From assembly GCF_030687715.1 (NCBI RefSeq), contig NZ_CP117445.1:127501-191500 (forward strand): a stretch of 64,000 nucleotides of DNA. The letters are read 5' to 3'. The stretch's first letter is position 1; each line of letters opens with the position of its first letter. Below, one piece after another: positions 33,101 through 40,111 of this stretch. The DNA is from Pseudomonas sp. FP2196 (lineage in GTDB: Bacteria; Pseudomonadota; Gammaproteobacteria; Pseudomonadales; Pseudomonadaceae). A program made the position numbers and the translations under genes. The notes under the pieces were generated by a model. That model saw nothing but the letters and a program-made list of their open reading frames with translations. It ran no database searches and was not told the origin of the DNA.

Positions 33101-36100
33101 TAAACGTCATCGGCAGGTGCCGGAACGGTCACGGTGCCGGTGGTTTTGCCCGTCTCGATGGTGATCACCGAGCCGTTGCTCAGGGTCACGGTGACTGGCG
33201 AACCAGCGGCGTTGGTCAAGGTCGCGGTGTAAGTAATCTGGCCACCTTCAGCCACGGAGCCGGTCGCACTGAGGGACAGGTTGGTGGTGTCGGTAGTGTC
33301 AGTCACCGTGGTGCTGACTGGCGTCTTGTCGGCAACGAGATTCTCGTAATTGCCGCCCGTCACGTTGGTGATCGCGTTGGTCACCGGGGCCTGGCCAACC
33401 AGCGCATCATTCGGCGCAGTGAAGGTCACGGTGCCGGTGGTTTTACCCACTTCGATGATGATGTTCTGGCCGTTGGCCAAGGTCACCACAACCGGCGAAC
33501 CGGTCACTGGCGCGCCTACGGTGGCGGTGTAGGTAACAGTGCCGCCTTCAGCGACCGAGGTGTCTGCCGTCAGTTTGATGGTCGAAGTGTCGAGGGTATC
33601 GGTCACTTCGGTCACGGCAGGCGTGGTGCTCGGAACCAGGTTCTCGAAGTTGCCGCCAGTGGCCTTGTCGATGGTCACTTCGACTTTGCCGGCGTCTTTA
33701 TACACGTCGTCGGCAGGCGCCGGAACGGTCACGGTGCCGGTGGTTTTGCCGGCTTCGATAGTGATGACCGAGCCGTTGCTCAGGGTCACGGTTACCGGCG
33801 AACCGGCAGGATTGGTCAGCGTCGCGGTGTAAACGATCGAACCGCCTTCAGCCACGGAACCCGTGGCACTCAGGGACAGATTGGTGGTGTCGACGGTATC
33901 GGTGACGGTGGTGCTGACCGGGGTCTTGTCGGCCACGAGATCTTCGTAGTTGCCGCCAGTCACGCCAGTGATCGAGTTGCTCAGCGGTGCGTTACCGGTC
34001 AGTGCATCGTTCGGCGCGGTAAAGGTCACGCTTCCGGTGGTTTTACCGACTTCGATAGTGATGCTTTGACCATTGGCCAGCGTCACCACAACCGGCGAGC
34101 CAGTCACCGGCGCGCCAACGGTGGCGGTGTAAGTGACGGTGCCGCCTTCAGCCACCGAGGTATCGGCGCTCAGTTTGACGGTCGACGTATCGATGGTGTC
34201 GGTCACTTCGGTTACGGCTGGGGTGGTGCTCGGAACCAGGTTCTCGAAGTTGCCGCCGCTGGCGTCCTTGATGGAGACTTCGACTTTGCCGGCGTCTTTA
34301 TAGACGTCATCGGCAGGCGCCGGAACGGTGACGGTGCCCGTGGTCTTGCCCGCGTCGATGGTGATCACCGAGCCGTTGCTCAGGGTCACGGTCACCGGGG
34401 TTTGTGCGGCGTTGGTCAGGGTGGCGGTGTAAACAATCGAGCCACCTTCGGCCACCGAACCAGTGGCACTCAGCGACAGATTGGTGGTGTCGACCGAGTC
34501 GGTAATGGTGGTGGTCGCTGGCGTCGTGTTCGGCACCAGGTTTTCGAAGTTGCCACCGGTAGCGCCGGTGATGGTGGTGCTGACGGTGCTGCCATTGTTG
34601 TAGACGTCGTTGGCCGCAGTCGGCACGTTGACGCTGCCGGTGGTTTTGCCAGCTTCAATGGTGATCGTCGAGCCGTTCGACAGGGTAATGGTGACCGGGG
34701 TTTGCGCAGCGTTGGTCAGGGTCGCGGTGTAGGTGATCTGGCCACCTTCGACGACGGTGCCGGTGGCGGTGAGGCTCACGCTGGTGGTGTCAATCGAATC
34801 GGTAACGGTAGTGGTCGCTGGCGTGGTGTTCGGCACCAGGTTTTCGAAGTTGCCACCTGTGGCGCCGGTAATCGTCGTGCTGACGGTGCCGCCATTGTTG
34901 TAGACGTCGTTTGGCGCGGTCGGCACGTTGACGGTGCCGGTAGTCTGGCCGGCACCAATGGTGATGGTCGAACCGTTCGACAGGGTGACGGTCACCGGGG
35001 TTTGCGCCGGGTTGGTCAGTGTCGCGGTATAGGTGATCTGGCCGCCCTCGACGACGCTGCCAGTGGCGGTCAGGGTCAGGCCGGTGTTATCGATCGAATC
35101 GGTGATGGTGGTCACCGCCGGTGTCGGGTTCGGCACCAGGTTTTCGAAGTTGCCGCCCGTGGCACCGGTGATGGTCGTGGTGACGGTGCTGCCGTTGTTA
35201 TAGACGTCGTTGGCCGGGGTCGGCACGTTGACGGTGCCGGTAGTCTGGCCGGCGCCGATGGTGATGGTCGAGCCGTTCGACAGGGTGACGGTCACCGGGG
35301 TTTGCGCCGGGTTGGTCAGTGTCGCGGTGTAGGTGATCTGGCCGCCTTCGGTGACGCTCGGCCCCGCCGTCAGGGTAACGGTAGTGGTGTCGAGGGTGTC
35401 AGTGACTTGAGTCGTGGCCGGAGTGGTCGGCGGCGTTACGGTGATGCCGTTGCCGCCGGTGGTGCCGGTGACGGTCACGTCGATCTGGGTCGGGTCGTTA
35501 TAAACCGTGTCGTTCGGTGCCAGCGGCACGTTGACGGTGCCGGTGGTGGAACCGGCCGGGATCACGATCACCGCGCCGTTGGACAGGGTGATAGTCAGGT
35601 CAGTCAGCGGCGCCTGGGTCAGGGTCGCGGTGTAGACCAGCACGCCGCCGGCTTCGGTGATGGTCGGCGTGGCACTGAGGCTCAGGGTCGACTCACGCAG
35701 GGCGTTGGTGGTGGTGTCGGTGGTCTGCCCGCCGGTGATGTCTTGCGTGGCTTGGCCTGCAGCGTTGATGCCCGCAGTCGGGAAGCCAATGGTCGGATCA
35801 ACGCGGCCAGCCGTGGCATCGAGCATCACGAAGCTGTGACCGCCGCCCGCCGCGCCGCCAGTACCTGCGGCGGTTGCGCCGGCAGCGGTGGCTTCAAGTG
35901 CGGTGGTCGGGTCGACGCCCGCAGCGATGGCTTGCTGCAGTTCTTCTACCGACGGCGCAGCCTGCGCGGTGGCTTCGGCCAGGTCAGTGCTGGAGTCGGG
36001 CGCGTTGGCGCTCCACTGTGTTTCGCGACCCAGGTCCAGGGTGCGGCCATCAGCCAATTCAAGCGACACAGCGCCGGACAGACCAGTGTCGATCTGATCG

Positions 36101-36207
36101 CCGACAAACAGGCGGTCGCCTTCAACGAGTACGCGACGTACGCCCTCTGGGGACACCACGAATACCTGACCGACAATGCTTTTGACGATGGCAACAACAC
36201 TGCTCAT
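21172..36207 (-). CDS. lapA: LapA giant repeat adhesin (type I secreted biofilm adhesin)
   Basis: This 5,011-residue surface adhesin drives irreversible attachment. The N-terminal retention module (about 1-106) is followed by two TAAG motifs (107-110 and 112-115), the first at the position cut by LapG. Thirty-six repeats of about 100 residues follow (about 172-3769). After these come a Calx-beta-like domain (about 3770-3890), a cadherin-like section, a PA14-like segment (about 4173-4340), and a von Willebrand A domain with MIDAS DSSGSMS (about 4496-4626). RTX nonapeptides GGxGND (about 4780-4930) and a C-terminal type I secretion signal end the protein. The start has GGAGAG at the right distance. 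It is exported by LapBCE, encoded divergently. The length is close to the roughly 5,200 residues of P. fluorescens LapA. Confidence 0.97.
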   Translation of the reverse strand: MSSVVAIVKSIVGQVFVVSPEGVRRVLVEGDRLFVGDQIDTGLSGAVSLELADGRTLDLGRETQWSANAPDSSTDLAEATAQAAPSVEELQQAIAAGVDPTTALEATAAGATAAGTGGAAGGGHSFVMLDATAGRVDPTIGFPTAGINAAGQATQDITGGQTTDTTTNALRESTLSLSATPTITEAGGVLVYTATLTQAPLTDLTITLSNGAVIVIPAGSTTGTVNVPLAPNDTVYNDPTQIDVTVTGTTGGNGITVTPPTTPATTQVTDTLDTTTVTLTAGPSVTEGGQITYTATLTNPAQTPVTVTLSNGSTITIGAGQTTGTVNVPTPANDVYNNGSTVTTTITGATGGNFENLVPNPTPAVTTITDSIDNTGLTLTATGSVVEGGQITYTATLTNPAQTPVTVTLSNGSTITIGAGQTTGTVNVPTAPNDVYNNGGTVSTTITGATGGNFENLVPNTTPATTTVTDSIDTTSVSLTATGTVVEGGQITYTATLTNAAQTPVTITLSNGSTITIEAGKTTGSVNVPTAANDVYNNGSTVSTTITGATGGNFENLVPNTTPATTTITDSVDTTNLSLSATGSVAEGGSIVYTATLTNAAQTPVTVTLSNGSVITIDAGKTTGTVTVPAPADDVYKDAGKVEVSIKDASGGNFENLVPSTTPAVTEVTDTIDTSTVKLSADTSVAEGGTVTYTATVGAPVTGSPVVVTLANGQSITIEVGKTTGSVTFTAPNDALTGNAPLSNSITGVTGGNYEDLVADKTPVSTTVTDTVDTTNLSLSATGSVAEGGSIVYTATLTNPAGSPVTVTLSNGSVITIEAGKTTGTVTVPAPADDVYKDAGKVEVTIDKATGGNFENLVPSTTPAVTEVTDTLDTSTIKLTADTSVAEGGTVTYTATVGAPVTGSPVVVTLANGQNIIIEVGKTTGTVTFTAPNDALVGQAPVTNAITNVTGGNYENLVADKTPVSTTVTDTTDTTNLSLSATGSVAEGGQITYTATLTNAAGSPVTVTLSNGSVITIETGKTTGTVTVPAPADDVYKDAGKVEVTIKDATGGNFENLVPSTVPAVTEVTDTVDTTSVKLTATESAAEGGTVTYTATVGAPVTGSPVTVTLANGQNITIEVGKTTGTVTTTAPNDALTGHAPLTNSITNVSGGNYENLVADKTPVSTNVTDTVDTTNLSLSATGSVAEGGSIVYTATLTNTAGSPVTVTLSNGSVITIEAGKTTGTVTVPAPADDVYKDAGKVEVTIKDATGGNFENLVPSTVPAVTDVTDTIDTSTVKLSATETAAEGGTVTYTATVGAPVTGSPVVVTLANGQNITIEVGKTTGTVTTTAPNDVLAGHAPLTNSITNVSGGNYENLVADKTPVSTTVTDTVDTTTVSLTATGNVNEGGQIVYTATLTNPAGTPVTVTLSNGSTITIEAGKTTGTVTVPAPADDVYKDAGKVEVTIKETTGGNFENLVANPTPAVTNVADTVNTTHLTLSAESYVLEGTSITYTATLTNAAQTPVTVNLSNGQTITIEAGKTTGSVTIAAPSDDVYKDVSKLTVTMTDATGGNFEKLDVSKTPVSTTVNDTVDKTTLTLSASDTVSEGGQITYTATLSNPAGTAMTVTLANGAVINIAAGATTGSVNFAAPANTPYIDGSKVQTAIASHSGGNFEQVDANRSAVVTTVTDTVDTTNISLSATNSVAEGGSIVYTATLTNAAGTAMTVTLSNGAVINIAKGATTGTATVAAPADDVYKDAGKVDASITKTTGGNFENLVVDKTPAVTNVTDTIDNSTVSLTATASTVEGGVVVYTASVTAPVTGSPVVVTLSNGQTITIPVGASSGSVNFTAPNDALAGGNTLSVKIDGTSGGNYENLVADKTPAVTSVTDTVDTTNLSLSATGSVTEGGAIVYTATLTNPAGTPVTVTLSNGAVITIEAGKTTGTVTVAAPADDVYKDAGKVEATISTATGGNFENLVPSTVPAVTNVTDTIDTSTVKLTATESAAEGGTVTYTATVGAPVTGSPVVVTLANGQNITIEVGKTTGTVTTTAPNDALTGHAPITNSITDVSGGNYENLVADKTPVSTTVTDTTDTTNLSLSATGSVNEGGQITYTATLTNAAGTPVTVTLSNGAVITIEAGKTTGTVTVPAPADDVYKDAGKVEATISTATGGNFENLVPSTVPAVTTVNDTIDTSTVSLTATANVAEGETVVYTATVTAPVTGSPVVVTLSNGQTITIAVGETTGTVNFVAPNSPLAGGSSLSVTIDGATGGNYEKLAVDSKSADTAVSDTTDTTNLNLTATDSVAEGGSIVYTATLTNAAGTPVTVTLSNGAVITIDAGKTTGTVTVPAPADDVYKDAGKVEATISSATGGNFENLVPSTVPAVTNVTDTIDTTTVKLTATESAAEGGAVTYTATVGAPVTGSPVVVTLANGQNITIEVGKTTGTVTFTAPNDALAGHAPITNSITAVTGGNYESLVADKAPVSTTVTDTVDTTNLSLSATGSVAEGGSIVYTATLTNAAGSPVTVTLSNGAVITIEAGKTTGTVTVPAPADDVYKDAGTVQATITTATGGNFENLVPSTVPAVTEVTDTIDTSTVKLTADTSVAEGGTVTYTATVGAPVTGSPVVVTLANGQNITIEVGKTTGTVTFTAPNDALTGQAPLSNSITGVTGGNYENLVADKTPVSTTVTDTVDTTNLSLSATNSVAEGGSIVYTATLTNAAGSPVTVTLSNGSVITIEAGKTTGTVTVPAPTDDVYKDAGTVQATITNATGGNFENLVPSTVPAVTNVSDTIDTTTVKLTATESAAEGGNVVYTATVGAPVTGSPVVVTLANGQQITIEVGKTTGTVTFTAPNDALTGHAPLTNAITGVTGGNYESLVADKTPVSTTVTDTVDTTNLSLSATGSVAEGGSIVYTATLTNAAGSPVTVTLSNGAVITIDAGKTTGTVTVPAPTDDVYKDAGTVQATITNATGGNFENLVPSTVPAVTNVSDTIDTTTVKLTATESAAEGGNVVYTATVGAPVTGSPVVVTLANGQQITIEVGKTTGTVTFTAPNDVLTGHAPLTNAITGVTGGNYESLVADKTPVSTTVTDTVDTTNLSLSATGSVAEGGSIVYTATLTNAAGSPVTVTLSNGAVITIDAGKTTGTVTVPAPADDVYKDAGKVEATISTATGGNFENLVPSTVPAVTNVTDTIDTTTVKLTATESAAEGGAVTYTASVGAPVTGSPVVVTLANGQSITIEVGKTTGTVTFTAPNDALTGHAPITNSITGVTGGNYESLVADKTPVSTTVTDTVDTTNLSLSATNSVAEGGSIVYTATLTNAAGSPVTVTLSNGSVITIEAGKTTGTVTVPAPTDDVYKDAGTVQATITNATGGNFENLVPSTVPAVTNVSDTIDTTTVKLSATGTAAEGGNVVYTATVGAPVTGSPVVVTLANGQQITIDIGKTTGTVTTTAPNDALTGHAPLTNAITNVTGGNYENLVADKTPVSTNVTDTVDTTNLSLSATGSVAEGGSIVYTATLTNAAGSPVTVTLSNGAVITIDAGKTTGTVTVPAPTDDVYKDAGTVQATISNATGGNFENLVPSTTPAVTSVTDTIDTTSVKLSATATAAEGGNVVYTATVGAPVTGSPVVVTLANGQQITIDIGKTTGTVTTTAPNDALTGHAPLTNSITNVTGGNYENLVADKTPVSTNVTDTVDTTNLSLSATGSVAEGGQITYTATLSNAAGSPVTVTLSNGSVITIEAGKTTGTVTVPAPADDVYKDAGTVQATITGTSGGGFENLVTSNTPAVTSVTDTVDTTTVSITGSTSVTEGQTASYTVSLNHPAQTEVTLKIVYSGTAADGSDFTGVYTVKIPAGASSAQFNVATLDDKITEGTENFVVKIDSATGGNFENLAVSSTNGSVSTSIIDNDAPPVLDLDANNSSGATGADYKVTFTENTPGAGVSIADTDIRITDPDSTMLTGATVVLTNRQDGDALNLGNSVNGITINANSTNGTVTLTLSGNATLADYMQAIKNISFTNSSEDPSTVPRIITVTVTDGGNYSNTATTTVNVVAVNDAPVAAPVNVTGSEDTPLILGWSTFGVTDVDSPASSLGVKITQLPGEGKLQYLDGSTWKDVATNQTFSKADIDAGKLRFMPDANESGVNGYGGTGLGNNQADYAQIKFQPTDGQLLGSTGTVKIDITPVADAPTVSVADNSVKSTGLVKEVWTGLSGLGTNGNGADSTTLKNVIDGAGTPNSSTNVNNVQSDGSVTAGTASKTSGLIYLEAGKTYTFSGVADDSLLITIGGKSVASGTWGAGGAINGSFTPTTSGYYTLDIYHHNQSGPGSYDVNLSVNGSTPVDLSSAGVPIYTGVTDLVNAGVTVSDLHGTNGEGYYDGYKLNTGAEGTTVKLSAVSTALTDTDGSETLSVKISGAPVGSVLSDGAGHSFTVTASNGEANVTGWNLGSLTVTPPTYYNGQFNLTVTSTSTEAVGGSASSTATIPVTVVPAVYTASVATSGDDTFNGTDGNDIMVADIGGLTVVPGTNYNIAFMVDSSGSMSASSLNAAKDSLTSVFNTLKQSLGGSNSGTVNIFLVDFDTQVKQSVSVNLNDPNALTKLKAVLDSMTSGGGTNYEDVFKTTANFFQSAEAVANTGAKNLTYFITDGQPTYYQTGESTNPYLYGNKTLDSLITTTNYKLGTAVSLNPDSSHQIDISANGSVTVWTKSGGSWSYQNFGTLHAQGDGTYEFSGLAGSGNSTDYYTTANSNSSFSLLSGLSNVEAIGLNSGVSLNDLKPYDSDKTPQTNIDPKDLANSIIGHTEATMPGNDTVSGGDGNDILFGDLVSFNGIAGEGYQAMQAFVAKETGVDVSKVTTSNVHQYVTEHYQAFDVSGAHDGNDTLLGGAGNDILFGSGGNDLLDGGKGNDILLGGTGNDTLIGGQGNDILIGGSGADTFVWKSGDTGTDVIKDFNASQGDRIDLRDLLQGETGSTIDNFLKISTVDGVSSLQVSSGGKFNSGDAAAATPDVTIKLEGNNWSSANIHNLIAGSDPTIKVDHNNS
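24901..35690 (-). repeat. Tandem 300-bp repeats of lapA (36 units)
   Basis: Unit boundaries fall exactly every 300 bp from 24901 to 35401 (35 intervals), plus one more divergent unit up to about 35690. Two alternating unit types are visible in the protein: one with TNLSLSATGSVAEGG...DDVYKDAG..GGNFENLV, and one with STVKLTATESAAEGG...APVTGSPVVVTL...GGNYENLVADKTPVS. The common period of the alternating part is therefore 600 bp. The units nearest the N-terminus are all of the first type and more divergent. Confidence 0.95.
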
Positions 36208-36567
36208 TGAAGACTCTCCGGGGTGTCACGTTCAGTTGACTTCCATGGACCTGATGGCATGGATGCCGATTCAGTCTGGACGTACTTTTAAAATTTGCTA
36301 AACAAGTTTTGACGCATGTGTTCGTCAATAATTTGGCTAGATTCTTTCGCGATTAACTTTATGCCAAACTATTGACCTTATGGGTGCCATCCTAAACAAT
36401 CGCCCCACTAATGTCACATTGATATTTCCGCGGCGACCTGTCCTTTTGCGTGTGATCCAGTTCCTGTTTTGAACTTTCCGACATACGGTCAATCCGGTTG
36501 CCAATCATCCGACGCAGCAGCACGTTTAGCTGTGATTCAAGACAAGTAGTTCTGGGAAATCTTTACC
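36208..36567. promoter_or_regulatory. Divergent lapA-lapE promoter region with two FleQ-like boxes
   Basis: This 360-nt AT-richer region separates lapA (minus) and lapE (plus). GTCAATAATTTGGC at 36324-36337 (plus) and its near-identical inverted copy GTCAATAGTTTGGC at 36363-36376 (minus strand) both resemble the FleQ consensus GTCAATAAATTGAC (about 11-12 of 14 positions). FleQ is a c-di-GMP-responsive regulator known to act on lapA in P. putida. No gene is seen inside the region. Exact -35/-10 elements were not settled. Confidence 0.6.
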
Positions 36568-37920
36568 ATGCGTTCGCAATTGCTCAAGGCTCTACCCTTC
36601 GCTCTCGCCGCCTCTTTTGTACAAGCACAATCCTTACCAGAAGCCATGCAACAGGCATTGGATGTCCATCCGGAAATCCAGGCAGGGGTCAACAGTCGTT
36701 TGGCCGCGGATTATCAATTAAAGGCAGCGAAGGGGGGATACCTGCCCAAGGTCGATCTGCTGGGCGGTTATGGCCGTGAAGGCACCGACAGTGTGACCAC
36801 CCGCGCCAACGGCGGCGGCAACCACTGGGAAACCCTGAACCGCAGCGAGTCAAGTTTACGTCTGTCGCAAATGGTCTTTGACGGTTTTGCGACGTCCAGT
36901 GAAGTCGGGCGTCAACAAGCCACCGTTAACGCTCGCGCTTATTCGCTGTTGGGCACTTCCGAGCGCACCGCGCTGACCGTCGCCCAGGTTTATCTGGATG
37001 TGCTGACCCGCCGCGAATTCGTGCGACTGGCCGAAGAAAACCTCAAAAGTCACCAGCGCATTTATGACCAGATTCAACTGCGTACCCAGCGTGGCGTGGG
37101 CAGCGGCGCCGACCTCGATCAGGCCGAAGCGCGGATGGCTCAGGCCCGCAACAACCTGATCACCGAGCAGACCAATCTGGCCGACTCGGAAACCAACTTC
37201 CTCAGCGCCGTCGGCCAGATGCCTGATCAACTGGAGCGTCCGGCGCCGTTCATGGCGATGATGCCGGCCAACCTCAATGAAGCGCGTCAGCAGATGCTGG
37301 AAAACAGCCCGATCCTGCGTTCGGCCGAGTCGGACATTGCCGCTGCCGAGAAGCAGTACCAAACCGCAAAATCGACCTTCTACCCACGCTTCGACGCCGA
37401 GCTGGGCCGCACCGCCGACAACGATCTCGACGGCCAGAACGGCCACAGCAACGAATGGCAGGCCATGTTGCGCATGCGCTTCAACTTGTATTCGGGCGGT
37501 AGCAACAAAGCTGATCTGGAATCCAAGTCGTACCTGTCGAACCAGGCGCTGGACATCCGCAACAACGCCCTGCGTCAGTTGAATGAAGAACTGGGCCTGG
37601 CCTGGAACGCCCTGAACAACGCTAACGCGCAAGTGCCGATCGCTCAGCAATACGTCGATCACAGCACCTCGGTGCGTACCGCTTACCAGCGTCAGTTCAG
37701 CCTTGGCGAACGTACCTTGCTCGACTTGCTCGACAGCGAAAACGAGCTGTTCACCGCTTCGCGGCGTCTGGCTGAAATCAAAAACATTCAGTTATTTACT
37801 CAATACCGAATCAAGGCGACCATGGGCGAGTTGCTCAGAAGCCAGGGAGTGGTCGCACCGTTGGCATCCGTTGTGCAGAACGACGTGAAGCCCAAGGTCC
37901 AGTTGCCTGGGATGAATTGA
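36568..37920 (+). CDS. lapE: LapE, TolC-family outer-membrane protein of the LapA type I secretion system
   Basis: This 450-residue TolC-like channel has a signal peptide at 1-20 (ending VQAQ) and two outer-membrane-efflux repeats (about 25-215 and 235-430) of long helices and barrel strands. The motif ALDVHPEIQA near the N-terminus and the AYQRQFSLGERTLLDLLDSE stretch near the C-terminus are typical of the TolC family of type I adhesin exporters. GGGAA lies about 9 nt before the ATG. It is the first gene of lapE-lapB-lapC, divergent from lapA, and provides the outer-membrane exit that also holds the LapA retention module. Confidence 0.94.
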   Translation: MRSQLLKALPFALAASFVQAQSLPEAMQQALDVHPEIQAGVNSRLAADYQLKAAKGGYLPKVDLLGGYGREGTDSVTTRANGGGNHWETLNRSESSLRLSQMVFDGFATSSEVGRQQATVNARAYSLLGTSERTALTVAQVYLDVLTRREFVRLAEENLKSHQRIYDQIQLRTQRGVGSGADLDQAEARMAQARNNLITEQTNLADSETNFLSAVGQMPDQLERPAPFMAMMPANLNEARQQMLENSPILRSAESDIAAAEKQYQTAKSTFYPRFDAELGRTADNDLDGQNGHSNEWQAMLRMRFNLYSGGSNKADLESKSYLSNQALDIRNNALRQLNEELGLAWNALNNANAQVPIAQQYVDHSTSVRTAYQRQFSLGERTLLDLLDSENELFTASRRLAEIKNIQLFTQYRIKATMGELLRSQGVVAPLASVVQNDVKPKVQLPGMN

Positions 37921-37954
37921 GTTATCCCTTTTCAATTGCCAAAGAGTGTCGAGC

Positions 37955-40111
37955 GTGGAATCAGAAGTCAGTCGAGTTCATCTCAGTCATGATCCACGCG
38001 CGTTGCACGACGATCCGTTACTGGACGGTCTGCTCGCCCTTTGCATGCTGCACCAGAAACCCGCCAGTGCGGCGATGCTGACCACTGGCCTGCCGCTGCC
38101 CAAACAACGTCTGAGTGTCGAGTTGCTGCCCCGCGCGGCGGCTCGCGCCGGCCTGCAAGGTCGGGTGCTGCAACGCAAGCTGGAAGAAATTCCGGCGATC
38201 GCCATGCCCGCATTGTTGCTGCTCAAGGACGGCCGCAGTGCTGTGCTGCTTGGCTGGCAGGATGAAAATCAGGCTCGTGTGCTGCTCAGCGAAAGCGATG
38301 GCGGCGAATCGGTGGTCAGCCGCGAACTGCTTGCCGATGACTACACCGGCAAAGTCTTCTTCGCCCAGCCGCAACACAAATTCGACGTCAACCACGGCAC
38401 GCTGATTCCGCGCGCCCGCTCTTGGTTCCGCGACACCCTCAAGCGTTCGCGCTGGCTGTACGCCGATGCGATCGCCGCCAGTTTCCTGATCAACATCATC
38501 GCCATGGCCGCGCCGCTGTTCGTGATGAACGTCTACGACCGCGTCGTGCCAAACCAGGCCGAAGCGACCCTGTGGGTGCTGGCGCTGGGCATCACCGGCG
38601 CCTACATCTTCGACCTGATCCTCAAGAGCCTGCGCAGCCTGTGCCTGGATCTGGCCGGCAAGAAAACCGACCTGATCATCTCGGCGACGCTGTTCGAACG
38701 CATCGTCGGCATGGCCATGAAATACCGCCCGGCACGGGTCGGCAGCTTTGCGCAGAACATTCATGAGTTTCAGAGCCTGCGCGACTTCCTCGCTTCGCTG
38801 ACCCTGACCAGCCTGATTGATCTGCCGTTCACCCTCCTGATCTTCATCGTCATCGCCATTCTCGGCGGGCATCTGGTGTGGATTCCGGTGTTGGCCTTCC
38901 CGATTGCGTTGCTGATCGGCTACGCCTTGCAGAAGCCGCTGGTGGCCACCATGGAACGCACCATGGCCCTCGGCGCCGAGCGTCAGTCGAGCCTGATCGA
39001 AACCCTCGCCGGCCTCGACGCGGTCAAGGTCAACAATGCCGAGAGCGAACGCCAGTACCAGTGGGAACAGACCATTGGCACCCTCAGCCGCCTCGAGCTG
39101 CGGGTGAAAATGCTCTCCGGTCTGGCCATGAACATCACCCTGCTGATCCAGCAACTGGCCGGGGTGATCATGATCGTCTTCGGCGTGTACCAGATCATCG
39201 CCGGCAACCTGAGCATGGGCGGTTTGATCGCTTGCTACATGCTCAGCGGTCGCGCACTCAGCCCGCTGGCGTCGCTGTCCGGTCTGCTGACCCGTTATCA
39301 GCAGGCGCGGGTGACCATGACCTCGGTTGACCAGATGATGGAGCTGCCGCAAGAACGCAACTTCGAAGAGCGCCCACTGAGCCGCAAGGTTCTGCAGGGC
39401 GCGATCGAATGCCGCCAGCTCAGCTTCACTTACCCGGAACAACAGAACCCGGCGCTGAAGAACATCAATCTGGTGATCCGTCCCGGCGAGAAAATCGGCA
39501 TCATTGGCCGCAGCGGCTCGGGCAAGAGTTCGCTGGCGAAACTGCTGGTGGGCCTGTATCAGCCGGACGACGGTGCGCTGCTGGTCGACGGTGTGGACAT
39601 CCGCCAGATCGACGTCAGCGAACTGCGCTACAACATCGGCTACGTGCCGCAGGACATCCAGCTACTCGCCGGCACCCTGCGCGATAACCTTGTCTCCGGC
39701 GCGCGCTATGTAGAAGACGAGCTGGTACTGCAAGCCGCCGAACTGGCCGGCGTTCACGAATTCGCCCGTCTGCATCCGCAAGGGTATGAACTGCAAGTCG
39801 GCGAGCGCGGGCAGAACCTGTCCGGCGGCCAACGCCAGAACGTCGCCCTGGCCCGGGCATTGTTGCTCAACCCACCGATTCTGTTGATGGACGAGCCAAC
39901 CAGCGCCATGGACAACACCGGTGAAGAACGCCTCAAGCAACGCCTCGCGGCAGTGATTGAAAACAAGACCGTGGTGCTGGTGACACACCGGGCATCACTG
40001 CTGTCGCTGGTGGATCGTCTGTTGGTGATCGACCGCGGACAGATTCTCGCCGATGGCCCGAAAGCGGCCGTGATGGAAGCGTTGAAGAAGGGGCAGATCA
40101 GTGTTGCTTAA
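37955..40111 (+). CDS. lapB: LapB, type I secretion ABC transporter (ATPase-permease)
   Basis: This inner-membrane ABC exporter is about 718 residues long. An N-terminal C39-like domain lacks the catalytic Cys (DDPLLDG where peptidases have DCG), so it should bind rather than cleave substrate. A six-helix membrane domain spans about 160-430. The ATPase domain carries Walker A GRSGSGKSS, signature LSGGQRQ and Walker B ILLMDEP. I choose the GTG at 37955, with AAGAG 8 nt upstream. A GTG at 37946 would add three residues. Its 3' end overlaps lapC by 11 nt. It exports LapA with LapC and LapE. Confidence 0.95.
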   Translation: MESEVSRVHLSHDPRALHDDPLLDGLLALCMLHQKPASAAMLTTGLPLPKQRLSVELLPRAAARAGLQGRVLQRKLEEIPAIAMPALLLLKDGRSAVLLGWQDENQARVLLSESDGGESVVSRELLADDYTGKVFFAQPQHKFDVNHGTLIPRARSWFRDTLKRSRWLYADAIAASFLINIIAMAAPLFVMNVYDRVVPNQAEATLWVLALGITGAYIFDLILKSLRSLCLDLAGKKTDLIISATLFERIVGMAMKYRPARVGSFAQNIHEFQSLRDFLASLTLTSLIDLPFTLLIFIVIAILGGHLVWIPVLAFPIALLIGYALQKPLVATMERTMALGAERQSSLIETLAGLDAVKVNNAESERQYQWEQTIGTLSRLELRVKMLSGLAMNITLLIQQLAGVIMIVFGVYQIIAGNLSMGGLIACYMLSGRALSPLASLSGLLTRYQQARVTMTSVDQMMELPQERNFEERPLSRKVLQGAIECRQLSFTYPEQQNPALKNINLVIRPGEKIGIIGRSGSGKSSLAKLLVGLYQPDDGALLVDGVDIRQIDVSELRYNIGYVPQDIQLLAGTLRDNLVSGARYVEDELVLQAAELAGVHEFARLHPQGYELQVGERGQNLSGGQRQNVALARALLLNPPILLMDEPTSAMDNTGEERLKQRLAAVIENKTVVLVTHRASLLSLVDRLLVIDRGQILADGPKAAVMEALKKGQISVA

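Noticed and set aside
24901..35690. CRISPR array, suggested by the regular spacing of repeats
   Set aside because: The period is 300 bp, the whole unit is coding, and there are no short repeat-spacer units. These are adhesin domains.
30091..36210. Very long open frame (2,039 residues) on the plus strand opposite lapA, and others at 27091-29598, 25291-26580 and 21667-24288
   Set aside because: They arise because the lapA repeats are exact multiples of three and lack antisense stops. The translations are compositionally odd (Gly/Asp/Arg/His-rich), without domains or ribosome-binding sites.
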